Assembly (NCBI RefSeq): GCF_026013965.1
Contig: NZ_CP110341.1
Coordinates: forward strand, 2,976,001-3,040,000
DNA: 64,000 nucleotides
Direction of reading: 5' to 3'
Source: Brevibacterium sp. JSBI002
GTDB lineage: Bacteria > Actinomycetota > Actinomycetes > Actinomycetales > Brevibacteriaceae
This document shows, in pieces, positions 17,272 through 25,859 of this stretch. The translations under genes and the position numbers were made by a program. Numbering within the stretch: the first letter of the stretch is position 1; each line of letters starts with the position of its first letter. The notes beneath the pieces were generated by a model. That model saw only the letters and a program-made list of their open reading frames with translations. It searched no databases and was not told the DNA's origin.

Positions 17272-18651
17272 TCACAGGGAGACGAGGAGCAGCGCGGCAG
17301 CCATCACCACCCCTGCGCCGAGGAACGTGATGACGGTGTAGCCGAGGATGTCGCGCATCTTCAGTCCGGCGATCGCGAGCACCGGCAGCGCCCAGAACGG
17401 CTGGAGCATATTCGTCCACTGATCACCATAGGACACGGCCATGATCGCAATCGACGGGTCGACGCCGAGCTGGTTGGCGGCATCGAGCATGATCGGTCCC
17501 TGCACCGCGAACTGTCCGCCGCCGGAGGGGACGAAGAAGTTGACGAGGCCGGCCGAGAGCAGGGCGAGGACGCCGAAGGTCGTGGTGTTCGAGATCGAGA
17601 CGAAGGCATCGGAGAACACGGCGATGAGTCCGGTCGAGGACATGATGCCGAGGATTCCGGCGTAGAGCGGGAACTGCAGGAGGATCTCGCCGACGTTCGA
17701 CGCGGCTTCCTTCGTCAGGTGGATGAGCTCGAACGGGTTGCGCACGAGCAGCAGGATGAGGGCGAGGAACGACCAGTTGACGATGTCGAGGGTCAGTCCG
17801 CCGCCTTGGGCGAAGTGAATGACGAGGTAGGCGACGAGGGCAAGGCCGACGACGAGAGTGAGGATCCGGGAGGCGTCGATGCGATCGGCGGGAGTGACGA
17901 CTTCATCGTCGATCTGCGACTGTTCCTCCGAGCTCACCGAGGCGGGCAGTTCGTAGACGGGTGCGCCCGACTTGGGTGCGACGAGGAAGAACAGGAGGGC
18001 GCAGACGATGATGACGCCGGCGATGGCCAACAGGTTCCAGCCGGCGAAGATCGTCTCGGACACGGGGATCGTCTTCCCGCCGAGGGATTCGGCGAGGAAG
18101 GAGTCCGGGGTGGCCGCGGTCAGCGGGCCGGATCCCGAATAGCCCATATGCCAGACGACGAATCCGGAGTAGCCGGCGGCGACGAGCAGCGGGAAGTGGA
18201 CCTTGATTCCGCGTTCGCGTGACTGCACGGCGATCTCGCGGGCCAGCAGGGCACCGACGACGAGGCCGAGTCCCCAGGTGATGAGGCTGGCCAGTGCTGC
18301 GACGACGAAGACGAAGACGTAGGCGAAGGTGGCGTTGCCCGGGACGCGGGCCAGCCAGGCCAGCAGCTTCCGCACGGGGCCGGTGTTGGCGAGGATGTGG
18401 CCGAGCAGGAGGATCAGACACATCTGCGTCATGAACTCGAGCAGTCCGGCCAGACCTTCACCCCAGCCGGTGATGACATCGATGGGTCCGGCATCGGTGA
18501 AGATGAACGCGAGGACCGCGACGATGAGGGTGAGGACGATGGCGAAGGTCAGTGCCGACGGTATCCACTGTTCGAGGAATCGGTTGACCGGCCGCATGAT
18601 CCCTTTTGAGGCTGCTGCGTTGACCTGGGTTGACGGCTTCGGTGCCGACAT
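17272..18651 (-). CDS. Short-chain fatty acid transporter, AtoE family
   Basis: 459 residues with about 12 hydrophobic helices. The order FLEQWIPSALTFAIVLTLIV, WGEGLAGLLEFMTQMCLILL, LVAAGYSGFVVWHMGYSGSG and VNFFVPSGGGQFAVQGPIML is the AtoE/TIGR00366 signature. E. coli AtoE takes up short-chain fatty acids such as acetoacetate and butyrate. Start at the ATG after GGGAGGT. It lies 220 bases before the BCCT gene and downstream of the semialdehyde dehydrogenase, from which a terminator separates it. Confidence 0.85.
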   Translation of the reverse strand: MSAPKPSTQVNAAASKGIMRPVNRFLEQWIPSALTFAIVLTLIVAVLAFIFTDAGPIDVITGWGEGLAGLLEFMTQMCLILLLGHILANTGPVRKLLAWLARVPGNATFAYVFVFVVAALASLITWGLGLVVGALLAREIAVQSRERGIKVHFPLLVAAGYSGFVVWHMGYSGSGPLTAATPDSFLAESLGGKTIPVSETIFAGWNLLAIAGVIIVCALLFFLVAPKSGAPVYELPASVSSEEQSQIDDEVVTPADRIDASRILTLVVGLALVAYLVIHFAQGGGLTLDIVNWSFLALILLLVRNPFELIHLTKEAASNVGEILLQFPLYAGILGIMSSTGLIAVFSDAFVSISNTTTFGVLALLSAGLVNFFVPSGGGQFAVQGPIMLDAANQLGVDPSIAIMAVSYGDQWTNMLQPFWALPVLAIAGLKMRDILGYTVITFLGAGVVMAAALLLVSL

Positions 18652-18710
18652 GGGGAGACCTCCCGCTGGGAATTATGAGAATCAGCTGTGTGTGTTCTCA
18701 GCATACAATC

Positions 18711-18743
18711 AGGGCGCTGTCCGCTGGTAGGAGACAGCGCCCT
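18711..18743. terminator. Stem-loop after the aldehyde dehydrogenase gene
   Basis: Perfect arms AGGGCGCTGTC / GACAGCGCCCT with an 11-base loop, between the dehydrogenase stop and the AtoE start on the minus strand. Confidence 0.7.
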
Positions 18744-18856
18744 GAGTGCGATCACAACCCGGTCACGATCGGCGTTCGAATCCTCAGGCCCCGAGTTCGC
18801 AGAGCCTGTGCTCTCGGAGCCCCAATCATCAAGCCCCGAACGCAGGGCCGCAGGGG

Positions 18857-20236
18857 TCAGTCCTGTTTGTACACGAGCTGCTTGTTGACGAATTCGTCCA
18901 TCGCCAACGGTCCGAGCTCACGGCCGACGCCGGAGCGCTTGACTCCGCCGAAGGGCAGGTATTCGCGGGTGCCTTCGGGAGCGTTGAGGAAGACCATGCC
19001 CGAATCGATCTGGTCACCGACCCGCTCGGCCCGCTTGATATCGGTGGAGAACACGGCAGCGCCGAGGCCGAACGGAGTGTCGTTGGCGAGCTCGACGGCT
19101 TCTTCTTCGCTGCTGACCTTGTAGACGATAACGGCGGGACCGAAGAGCTCTTCGTAGTAGCCGCGCATGCCCTTCTGCACATCGGTGAGGACGACGGGTT
19201 CGACATAGGCTCCGCCGCCGTCGTACTTCTTGCCGCCGGCGAGCAGGGTCGCACCCTGGCTGACGGTGTCCTGGACCTGCTCGACGAAGCGATCGGCCGC
19301 AGCCACCGAGGACAGCGGGGACAGGCGGGAGCCTTCCTCACCCGGCGTCTCCGGGGTGACCTTCGTGGCCGCCTCGGTGATGGAGGCGACGAAGTCGTCA
19401 TAGAGGTCATCCATGACGATCATCCGCTTGGGCGAGTTGCAGGCCTGGCCGGTGTTGCCCATGCGGGTGTTGAAGAAGGTCTTCGCGGACTTCTGGACAT
19501 CGTCGGTGTCGAGCAGGATGTACGGGTCGGATCCCCCGAGCTCGAGCACGACCTTCTTGAGGTTCTTGCCGGCCTCAGCGGCGACGGCGGCACCGGCACG
19601 TTCCGAGCCGGTCAGGGACACACCGTGGTTGCGGGGGTCGGGCAGGATGATGTCGGCGACCTGCTCGTTGCTCGCGTAGATGTTGATGTACGCGTCCTTG
19701 GGCAGGCCGGCGTTGATGAAGATCTCCTCCATGAGCTTCGCCGAGCGGGGGCACTGGGGAGCGTGCTTGAGCAGGATCGTGTTGCCCAGTGCCAGGTTCG
19801 GCGCGGCGAAGCGGGCGACCTGGTAGTAGGGGAAGTTCCACGGCATGATGCCCAGCAGCGAACCGACGGGCTTGCGGCGGATCATGGCGGTGGCGTCCTT
19901 GGGTCCGCGCAGGGGCTCATCGGCCATGAACGCTTCGGCGTTGTCGGCGAAGTACTTGTAGATCATCGAGCTCAGCTGGACTTCGCCCTTGCCTTCGGGC
20001 ACGGACTTGCCCATTTCGAGCTGGATGGCTTCGGCGAGCTCCTCGGCGCGTTCGGTGTAGATCTCGGAGACGCGGGTCAGCAGCTTGGCGCGTTCGGCAA
20101 TGGGCGTCTGGCTCCACTCGGTGAAGGCGTTCGACGAACGGTCGAGGGCCGCGAGGATCTCGGAATCGGTGGCGGTGGGGAATTCTTCGGCGACTTCGCC
20201 GGTCGCCGGGTTGGTCACGCGATACATGGTGGTCAT
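18857..20236 (-). CDS. NAD(P)-dependent succinate-semialdehyde dehydrogenase-type aldehyde dehydrogenase
   Basis: 459 residues from ATG at 20236, with AGAGGAC six bases upstream; an in-frame GTG precedes it directly. ALDH features: [16 protein letters not shown] (NAD site), [14 protein letters not shown] (catalytic Glu), [15 protein letters not shown] (catalytic Cys), and [20 protein letters not shown]. Length and the short N-terminus fit the GabD2/YneI-like succinate-semialdehyde dehydrogenases of actinobacteria that close the GABA shunt or a 2-oxoglutarate bypass. It is monocistronic with its own terminator. The exact aldehyde cannot be fixed from sequence. Confidence 0.85.
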   Translation of the reverse strand: MTTMYRVTNPATGEVAEEFPTATDSEILAALDRSSNAFTEWSQTPIAERAKLLTRVSEIYTERAEELAEAIQLEMGKSVPEGKGEVQLSSMIYKYFADNAEAFMADEPLRGPKDATAMIRRKPVGSLLGIMPWNFPYYQVARFAAPNLALGNTILLKHAPQCPRSAKLMEEIFINAGLPKDAYINIYASNEQVADIILPDPRNHGVSLTGSERAGAAVAAEAGKNLKKVVLELGGSDPYILLDTDDVQKSAKTFFNTRMGNTGQACNSPKRMIVMDDLYDDFVASITEAATKVTPETPGEEGSRLSPLSSVAAADRFVEQVQDTVSQGATLLAGGKKYDGGGAYVEPVVLTDVQKGMRGYYEELFGPAVIVYKVSSEEEAVELANDTPFGLGAAVFSTDIKRAERVGDQIDSGMVFLNAPEGTREYLPFGGVKRSGVGRELGPLAMDEFVNKQLVYKQD

Positions 20237-20505
20237 CACTGTCCTCTTTCACTTCGACGGGGTTGAGGCGATCACCGATGGTGTGATCGCAGGTCCATCC
20301 CCCACGGTATGGCCGAACGCCGGCGTCGGCAACGGGGGGCTCATTTCCTGGGCGGATTCCCAGCCATCACCGAGGCGGCCGACCCGACCGACGGAACATC
20401 CTCATCCGCCGGTCGGGTGCGACCCGCACCTGTTCCTTGGAGGCCCAGCCCCCATTGATGGAACCCCGGCTCTCAGCGCTGGAGATCCGGGCACAGCCCG
20501 GCGCC

Positions 20506-21765
20506 TTAGCCGGCGACGCCGGTGAGTTCGTTCGGAGCGTGCGGCAGCGTGGTTTCGGCCATCACTTCACCGGATTCGAGGTCGACGATGTGGATCTTCT
20601 TCTTGTCCGGTTCGCTGACATAGGCGACCTCGTCCTGGACGAAGAGCGTCGGCCGGGCCTCCTGCCATTCGACGGGCTCTTCCCATTCGTCGATGACCGG
20701 GTATTCCTCCGTCACCGAGGCGGTCTTGGGGTCGATGATCTTCAGCTTCCCATCCGTAGTGAGCACGACGCCCTCCCCTTCCGGACCGCGTCCCAGCGAG
20801 CGGAAGCTGTAGGAGGCGCCGAGGTCGACCAGTGAGAGCTCGTTCGTCTTCGTGTCAGTCACGCTCACGCGCTCGGGGCGTTCGAGTTCGACATCCTTCT
20901 CGACCTTGTAATCGCCGAGGATGTACTGCGAGTCCTCGTGTCCGGACTGGTTGCCGATGCGGCCGAAGGAATCCGGTGCATCGATCTTCTCGAACGTCCC
21001 GTCCTTGAACAGCAGGATCCCGTCTTCGCAGCCGAGAGCGATGACGTCGTCCTTCGCGGCTGCTTCCCCGTGGACGCCGGGGCAGTCCTCGCTGCGCGCG
21101 GTCTCTTTGCCCGCCTTGTCGACGACCTTCGCTCCCACGCGCTCATCCTCGGTGCCGATCGTGTGCAGCATCGATTCATCGGCGAGCTTCACGGCGACTC
21201 CGTGGTGGGGTTCATCGGCTTCAGCGACCTGGGGCTTCGGGTCTCCGTCAGCGAAGTCTTCTGTGTCGAAGGTCTGGATCTTGCCGTCACCGTCACCGAA
21301 GAGCACGGTGGACTCCCCGTGGTGGACGACGTGACCGGGCAGTTCGGTGTCGAAGACGGTGTCCGTCAGCTCCGGATCGGCGGCGTAGCTGTGAGTGTGG
21401 TCGCCATGTGGCTGAGTCCAGACTCCGGCGTCGAAGAGGCGGAAGCCATCGGCCACGGAGACCACGAGGTGGCGGCCGTCACCGACGGGATTGAGCCGGT
21501 TGAAGCCCTCGATCTTCGTATCGGCGATGACGTCAAGGGTCGTGGCGTCGAGGGTGACGATGCCGCCGTCGTAGGTGGTCACGATCCGCGGCTGCGCGGC
21601 GGCGAGCTCCTGGGCGTGCCCTTTCGCATCGGTGTCGTCGGCGGCAGCGGACTTCTCATCCTTTCCGACCGCGTCATAGTCCGTGGCCTCGTCGGCCGCC
21701 TGGCAGCCGGTGAGCAGCAGCGCCGAGGCGACCACCGCCGATCCGAGCATGTGTCGTTTCATCAT
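20506..21765 (-). CDS. AztD-like zinc metallochaperone lipoprotein
   Basis: 419 residues from ATG at 21765, after AGAGAG. A lipobox LLLTGC (Cys about residue 21) puts it outside the membrane. The body looks like a seven-bladed beta-propeller (repeats around VTTYDGGIVTLDATTL, VSVADGFRLFDAG, VLFGDGDGKIQTFDTEDF, VVLTTDGKLKIIDPKTA). The His-rich loop QPHGDHTHSYA is the metal loop known from AztD, the chaperone that hands zinc to the AztC binding protein. HVVHHGE and EPHHGVAVK add His ligands. A Fur/Zur-type dyad overlaps the promoter. No aztABC genes are in the window. Confidence 0.75.
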   Translation of the reverse strand: MMKRHMLGSAVVASALLLTGCQAADEATDYDAVGKDEKSAAADDTDAKGHAQELAAAQPRIVTTYDGGIVTLDATTLDVIADTKIEGFNRLNPVGDGRHLVVSVADGFRLFDAGVWTQPHGDHTHSYAADPELTDTVFDTELPGHVVHHGESTVLFGDGDGKIQTFDTEDFADGDPKPQVAEADEPHHGVAVKLADESMLHTIGTEDERVGAKVVDKAGKETARSEDCPGVHGEAAAKDDVIALGCEDGILLFKDGTFEKIDAPDSFGRIGNQSGHEDSQYILGDYKVEKDVELERPERVSVTDTKTNELSLVDLGASYSFRSLGRGPEGEGVVLTTDGKLKIIDPKTASVTEEYPVIDEWEEPVEWQEARPTLFVQDEVAYVSEPDKKKIHIVDLESGEVMAETTLPHAPNELTGVAG

Positions 21766-21782
21766 TCGCACTCTCTAGTTAG

Positions 21783-21797
21783 TGAGATTCATTATCA
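21783..21797 (-). promoter_or_regulatory. Zur/Fur-type box upstream of the AztD-like gene
   Basis: TGATAATGAATCTCA on the minus strand is a 7-1-7 imperfect dyad with TGA/TCA ends and an AAT/ATT core, the usual Zur/Fur layout, 17 bases before the start codon. Repression by zinc-loaded Zur fits the gene's role. Confidence 0.65.
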
Positions 21798-21830
21798 TTA
21801 GCAGGTCGATACTAACCCGATGCAAGTTGA

Positions 21831-21872
21831 GAATGCGAAATAGATGACGCGAATGCGAAATCAGATGACGAC
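21831..21872. repeat. Tandem 20-bp duplication in a divergent promoter region
   Basis: GAATGCGAAAT-AGATGACGC (21831-21850) is followed at once by GAATGCGAAATC-AGATGACGAC (21851-21872). It sits between the Zur-type box and the SnoaL-like gene and may hold repeated regulator sites. Confidence 0.55.
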
Positions 21873-21956
21873 GATCAGGCGTCGAGCGCAGGTGAGGTCG
21901 GCCCGCAGCGTCGGTGGGATGCGAGGGTGAGCCCTGGCTGTGTTGTGAGTCACTGC

Positions 21957-21962
21957 TACGGT
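21957..21962 (+). promoter_or_regulatory. Probable -10 box of a leaderless promoter
   Basis: TACGGT stands six bases before the ATG at 21969, and no ribosome binding site is present. Confidence 0.45.
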
Positions 21963-21968
21963 ATTGGC

Positions 21969-22322
21969 ATGCCCAGTGTGAATGAACTTGTGAAGCGCTA
22001 CTACACTACCGTCGATGCCGGAGATGCGGACGCCACTTCGGCGCTGTTCGCCGCCGACGCCAGCTATGATCGCCCCGGATATCCGACGATGGTCGGCCAG
22101 CAGATCACTGATTTCTACCATGGCGAGCGCGTCATCGAATCCGGTGCGCATTCGCTGCAGGAGATCCTCATCGACGGTGACCGTGCCTCGAGCCGCGGAG
22201 TCTTCAACGGTCGGCTCAAAGACGGCACGGAGACCTCCGTGGGCTTCGCCGACTTCTTCCTCTTCGACAGCGAGGGCCTCATCGCCGAACGCACCACGTA
22301 CTTCTACCAGGCAGCAGTCTGA
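21969..22322 (+). CDS. SnoaL-like / NTF2-fold protein
   Basis: 117 residues. Cone-shaped alpha+beta pattern of SnoaL-like proteins: VNELVKRYYTTVDAGDADAT, ALFAADASYDRPGYPTMVG, QQITDFYHGERVI, then beta strands ending VGFADFFLFDSEGLIAERTT and YFYQAAV. Such domains are ketosteroid-isomerase-like enzymes or ligand binders; no catalytic role can be assigned. The start MPSVNEL is preferred to the upstream in-frame ATG because a -10-like TACGGT is at leaderless spacing. Confidence 0.75.
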   Translation: MPSVNELVKRYYTTVDAGDADATSALFAADASYDRPGYPTMVGQQITDFYHGERVIESGAHSLQEILIDGDRASSRGVFNGRLKDGTETSVGFADFFLFDSEGLIAERTTYFYQAAV

Positions 22323-22342
22323 GCCGCTGCCTCCTCGAAGAT

Positions 22343-22391
22343 AGGTCACTATCGGACACTTCTGAGCCCGGGAGATATCCGATAGTGACCT
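22343..22391. terminator. Bidirectional stem-loop (14-bp perfect arms) between convergent genes
   Basis: AGGTCACTATCGGA pairs perfectly with 22378-22391. The left half shares ATAGGTCA-N2-ATCGGACACTT with the hairpin at 34076-34128, so the two belong to one repeat family. Confidence 0.7.
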
Positions 22392-22411
22392 TTATTTGGG
22401 ACGAAGGCGCC

Positions 22412-23332
22412 TCAGCGCCCCTGACCGCGGGCCTCGAGCACCGCCTTCTGGATCCGATCGCGGGCGGCCGCTGCCTGTGGAGTCGGGGTCGGGCCATAAG
22501 CTTCTTCGACCTGTTCGAAGACGTCTTCCATGCCTGCGGGATCGAGATCGACCGGCAGGTCCTCGATGGCGGCGAAGGCCGGACCGATATGGTCCATGAA
22601 CCCGCGGATCCCGGCCTCACCCCCACCGAAGTGCATGCCTTCGAACTGGCCGATGGCCGCCCACCGCAGGCCCAGAGAATTCTTCATCACCGTGTCGAGC
22701 TGGTCGACCGTGACGATTCCGTTCTGGACGAGTGAGATCGCTTCTTTCATCAGTGCGTTCTGCAGCCGGTTGCCGACGAATCCGCGGATCTCGCGCCCCA
22801 GCACCACCGGTTCGCGCCCGCAGCTGCGATAGAACTCGACCGTGGCCTCCACTGTCTGCCCCGATGTCTGCGGTGAGGGCACAACCTCGACTAGCGGCAT
22901 AAGGTGGGGCGGGTTGAACGGGTGGCCGACGATGACACGGGCAGCCGCCTCCGGCTCCAACGCGGTCGCGATCAACGAGGCCGGGATCGTCGACGACGAG
23001 GTGGCGAACACGGCTTCGGTCGGAGCCGCCTCGGCGAACTGGGCGAACAGCTTCGGCTTCGCTTCCGCGTCTTCGGGACCGGATTCCTGGACGAAGACGA
23101 CGCCGTCCACTGCGGCCTCGACGGTGTCGGCGACCTCGACGGCGCCGACCTGCGAGCCCAGCTCGTTCCGGGCGGACGCATCAGCGGTGACGTCGGCCTG
23201 CAAGCCGGCGACCACCTCGGCGAGGTCGGAACGCGGGTCGAAGACCCGCACCGTGTACCCGCTGCGGGCGAAGAGGAAGGCGAACGATCGGCCAATGGTT
23301 CCGGCGCCGATGACGGCGACTGTTGAGCTCAT
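22412..23332 (-). CDS. 3-hydroxyacyl-CoA dehydrogenase family protein
   Basis: 306 residues. Rossmann fold with VAVIGAGTIGRSFAFLFA and VRVFDPRSDL, then ESGPEDAEAKPKLFAQFAEA and VFATSSSTIPAS. The conserved VGHPFNPPHLMPLVEVVPSP contains the catalytic His, and GREIRGFVGNRLQNALMKEA marks the start of the C-terminal helical domain. This is the 3-hydroxybutyryl-CoA / L-carnitine / L-gulonate dehydrogenase family, which oxidises a 3-hydroxyl with NAD. The single C-terminal domain and monocistronic setting do not say which substrate is used. Confidence 0.85.
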   Translation of the reverse strand: MSSTVAVIGAGTIGRSFAFLFARSGYTVRVFDPRSDLAEVVAGLQADVTADASARNELGSQVGAVEVADTVEAAVDGVVFVQESGPEDAEAKPKLFAQFAEAAPTEAVFATSSSTIPASLIATALEPEAAARVIVGHPFNPPHLMPLVEVVPSPQTSGQTVEATVEFYRSCGREPVVLGREIRGFVGNRLQNALMKEAISLVQNGIVTVDQLDTVMKNSLGLRWAAIGQFEGMHFGGGEAGIRGFMDHIGPAFAAIEDLPVDLDPAGMEDVFEQVEEAYGPTPTPQAAAARDRIQKAVLEARGQGR

Positions 23333-23496
23333 GCGACCAGGTTATACCCGCCCCACCTGCTCGAGCAGCGGAGTTCACTGGGGCGTGCCAGGACATTCAC
23401 CCAAGCGCGCAGCGGCAGACATCGGCCCGCTCGCCATAGTCGAATCGTTGCCGTGCGCTTCCCGCCCGGGCCACGACCTGGTGGCACAATGTCATC

Positions 23497-24360
23497 ATGA
23501 GCGCGAACCCAGAGCTGAGAACTGTCGACTCGGAGATCATTGCCCTGGCGGAGGACGAATACGCCGCCGCGGCAGAGACCGCCCGCATCGAAGTCCGCGA
23601 GATCCACACCGCCGACGAGGCGGCCCAGGCCTCGCTGCTGCTCGACGAAGTCTGGAACGTCGACGAGACCGGCACGAATGTGTTCGAACCCAGTCTCATC
23701 ATCGCCTTCGCCCACGCCGGCAACTATGTCTCCGCTGCGTACAGCGTCGACGAGCCCGACGAGATGATCGGTGTGACCATCGGCTTCTTCGGTCAGCCTT
23801 TGGGTTCGGTCATGCATTCGCACATCGCCGGAGTCCGCCATCAAATCATCGGCCGCGGTGCCGGCTCCGCGATGAAGCTGCACCAGCGTCTGTGGTGCCT
23901 CAACCTCGGCATCACCGAGATGACCTGGACTTTCGACCCGCTCATCGCGCGCAACGCGTACTTCAACTTCCAGCGCCTGGGCGTCAACATGGTCGAATAC
24001 CTCGAGGACTTCTACGGGCAGATGCGCGATGGAGTGAACTCCGGTCAGGCCAGTGACCGGATGATGGTGTCGTGGCCGCTCGACCGTCCGGCAAGATCAT
24101 CGGCCGTCGACCCGGGTTCGGCATTCCCCTGCCTGCGTGCCGATGACGATGGGGAACCGCTGCTCAGCGAAGTGCCGAAGGAAACCGAGGTCGTCTCCCT
24201 CGACTTCCCCTCCGATATCGAAGACCTGCGCGGCCAGGATGCCGAGCTCGCCAGCCGCTGGCGGATGGCCCTGCGCGACTCGCTCACCGGGCTCGTCGGC
24301 GATGGGTGGGTCGTCGACACCTGCCTCAAGGGCGGCACATACCTCCTCCACCACCCTTGA
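23497..24360 (+). CDS. GNAT-superfamily-like protein (COG3375 type)
   Basis: 287 residues. Residues from about 30: IEVREIHTADEAAQASLLLD, then NVFEPSLIIAFAHAGNYVSA, MIGVTIGFFGQP, MHSHIAGVRHQIIGRGAGSA, MKLHQRLWCLNLGITEMTWT and FDPLIARNAYFNFQRLGVN. This series is characteristic of the predicted acetyltransferases of COG3375; the Q/R-x-x-G-x-G/A acetyl-CoA motif is seen as RGAGSA. The C-terminal 100 residues are an extra acidic region. Substrate unknown. CACAAT six bases before the ATG suggests a weak leaderless promoter. Confidence 0.7.
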   Translation: MSANPELRTVDSEIIALAEDEYAAAAETARIEVREIHTADEAAQASLLLDEVWNVDETGTNVFEPSLIIAFAHAGNYVSAAYSVDEPDEMIGVTIGFFGQPLGSVMHSHIAGVRHQIIGRGAGSAMKLHQRLWCLNLGITEMTWTFDPLIARNAYFNFQRLGVNMVEYLEDFYGQMRDGVNSGQASDRMMVSWPLDRPARSSAVDPGSAFPCLRADDDGEPLLSEVPKETEVVSLDFPSDIEDLRGQDAELASRWRMALRDSLTGLVGDGWVVDTCLKGGTYLLHHP

Positions 24361-24469
24361 GGATTCAGCACTGAGCGTTCGGCCCTGAGCGAGCCTCTGC
24401 TGCCCCGTTCACCTCTGCGTCACCTGCGGCGTGTTCACTGAGGTGTTCACCTGACGATGCGGAGGATCG

Positions 24470-25810
24470 ATGATCAGTGATGCGGCGGCCCCTCTCAAGC
24501 CCCGTCGGACACCTTTGGCCGAGGTCACCGGTGCCTTCCTGCGGCTGGGTCTGACGTCGTTCGGCGGCCCCGTCGCCCACCTCGGGTATTTCCGCAATGC
24601 CTTCGTCGATCAGCGGAAATGGCTCGATGACCGCGAATACGCCGACCTCGTGGCCTTGTGCCAGATGCTGCCCGGACCGGCCTCGAGCCAGGTCGGAATG
24701 GGGCTCGGCATGCGGCGTGCCGGCCTGCCTGGGCTCTTTGCCGCGTGGGTGACGTTCACCCTGCCGTCGGCGATTGTGCTCACTCTCTTCGCGCTGGGTC
24801 TCTCTGCCATCGGCAGCGTCGGAGACGCCGGATGGCTGCTCGGACTGAAGGCCGCCGCGGTCGCTGTCGTCGCCGGTGCGGTGAAGTCGATGGCGCAGTC
24901 GCTCACCCCCGACCCGACGCGAGCGAGCATCGCCGGTCTCGCGCTCATCCTCCTGCTCATCGTTCCTGGTTCGCTCGTTCCCACCGCGGTGGTGCAGGTG
25001 GCGGCGATCGTCCTCGGCGCGGTCGCCGGGCTTCTGTGGCTGCGCCCCAAACCCTCCCCCGCCGGGCAGGCCGCCGCCGAAGTCTCGACCGCGCAGTCCG
25101 AGCCCGCTCCTACAGAGCCCAGCGCCGATGCCGCCCATACCGGGTCGAGCGCTCCGGCGGCCGTTCCCTCCACCGCGACCGCCAAGCTGGGCTCGCGCGC
25201 TTCGCGCCGACTCGGCGTGAGCGCGCTCATCGCCTTCATCGTCCTGCTTCTCGGTCTGCCGACGCTGGCCGCGGCGACCGGGGATGCGACCATTCGCCTC
25301 ATCGATATCTTCTATCGGGCAGGGGCCCTGGTCTTCGGCGGCGGTCATGTCGTTCTGCCCCTGCTCGAGGCCGAACTCGTCCCCACAGGGCTCGTCGACC
25401 ATGACACGTTCCTCGCCGGCTACGGAGCCGCTCAGGCAGTGCCCGGTCCGCTGTTCACCTTCGCGGCGTTCCTCGGAGCGTCGATGACGACGGGACCGAC
25501 CGGCATCCTCGGTGCCGGCATCGCACTGCTCGCGATCTTCCTGCCGGCGGGCCTTCTCGTGGTGGGCATTCTGCCGTTCTGGGAACGGCTGCGGGCCTGG
25601 GAACCGGCGACGGCGGCACTGACCGGAGTCAATGCCGCCGTTGTGGGGCTGCTGGGGGCCGCGCTCTACGATCCAGTGTTCGCCGAGGGGATCACCTCAC
25701 CGGCGACCTTGGCGCTGGCGGTCGCCGCCTTCATCGCCGGGACCATTTGGGAGGTCCCGGCGTGGGCGACGGTGATCGGCGCCGGGGTGCTCGGCTGGCT
25801 GCTGCTGTGA
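24470..25810 (+). CDS. chrA: Chromate transporter, two-domain ChrA
   Basis: 446 residues made of two homologous CHR domains. The first has LRLGLTSFGGPVAHLGYFRN, ADLVALCQMLPGPASSQVGM and GLPGLFAAWVTF. The second has FYRAGALVFGGGHVVLPLLE and FLAGYGAAQAVPGPLFTFAA. About ten membrane helices in all. ChrA exports chromate, giving resistance. A 45-residue Ala/Pro/Ser-rich linker joins the halves (about residues 190-240). The start follows GGAGGAT at a good distance. It is monocistronic and converges on the acyl-CoA ligase. Confidence 0.9.
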   Translation: MISDAAAPLKPRRTPLAEVTGAFLRLGLTSFGGPVAHLGYFRNAFVDQRKWLDDREYADLVALCQMLPGPASSQVGMGLGMRRAGLPGLFAAWVTFTLPSAIVLTLFALGLSAIGSVGDAGWLLGLKAAAVAVVAGAVKSMAQSLTPDPTRASIAGLALILLLIVPGSLVPTAVVQVAAIVLGAVAGLLWLRPKPSPAGQAAAEVSTAQSEPAPTEPSADAAHTGSSAPAAVPSTATAKLGSRASRRLGVSALIAFIVLLLGLPTLAAATGDATIRLIDIFYRAGALVFGGGHVVLPLLEAELVPTGLVDHDTFLAGYGAAQAVPGPLFTFAAFLGASMTTGPTGILGAGIALLAIFLPAGLLVVGILPFWERLRAWEPATAALTGVNAAVVGLLGAALYDPVFAEGITSPATLALAVAAFIAGTIWEVPAWATVIGAGVLGWLLL

Positions 25811-25859
25811 TCGGTCGGGCCCGAGGGTCGACCGATCGTTGCTCGGGTCAGCCTTGCGA

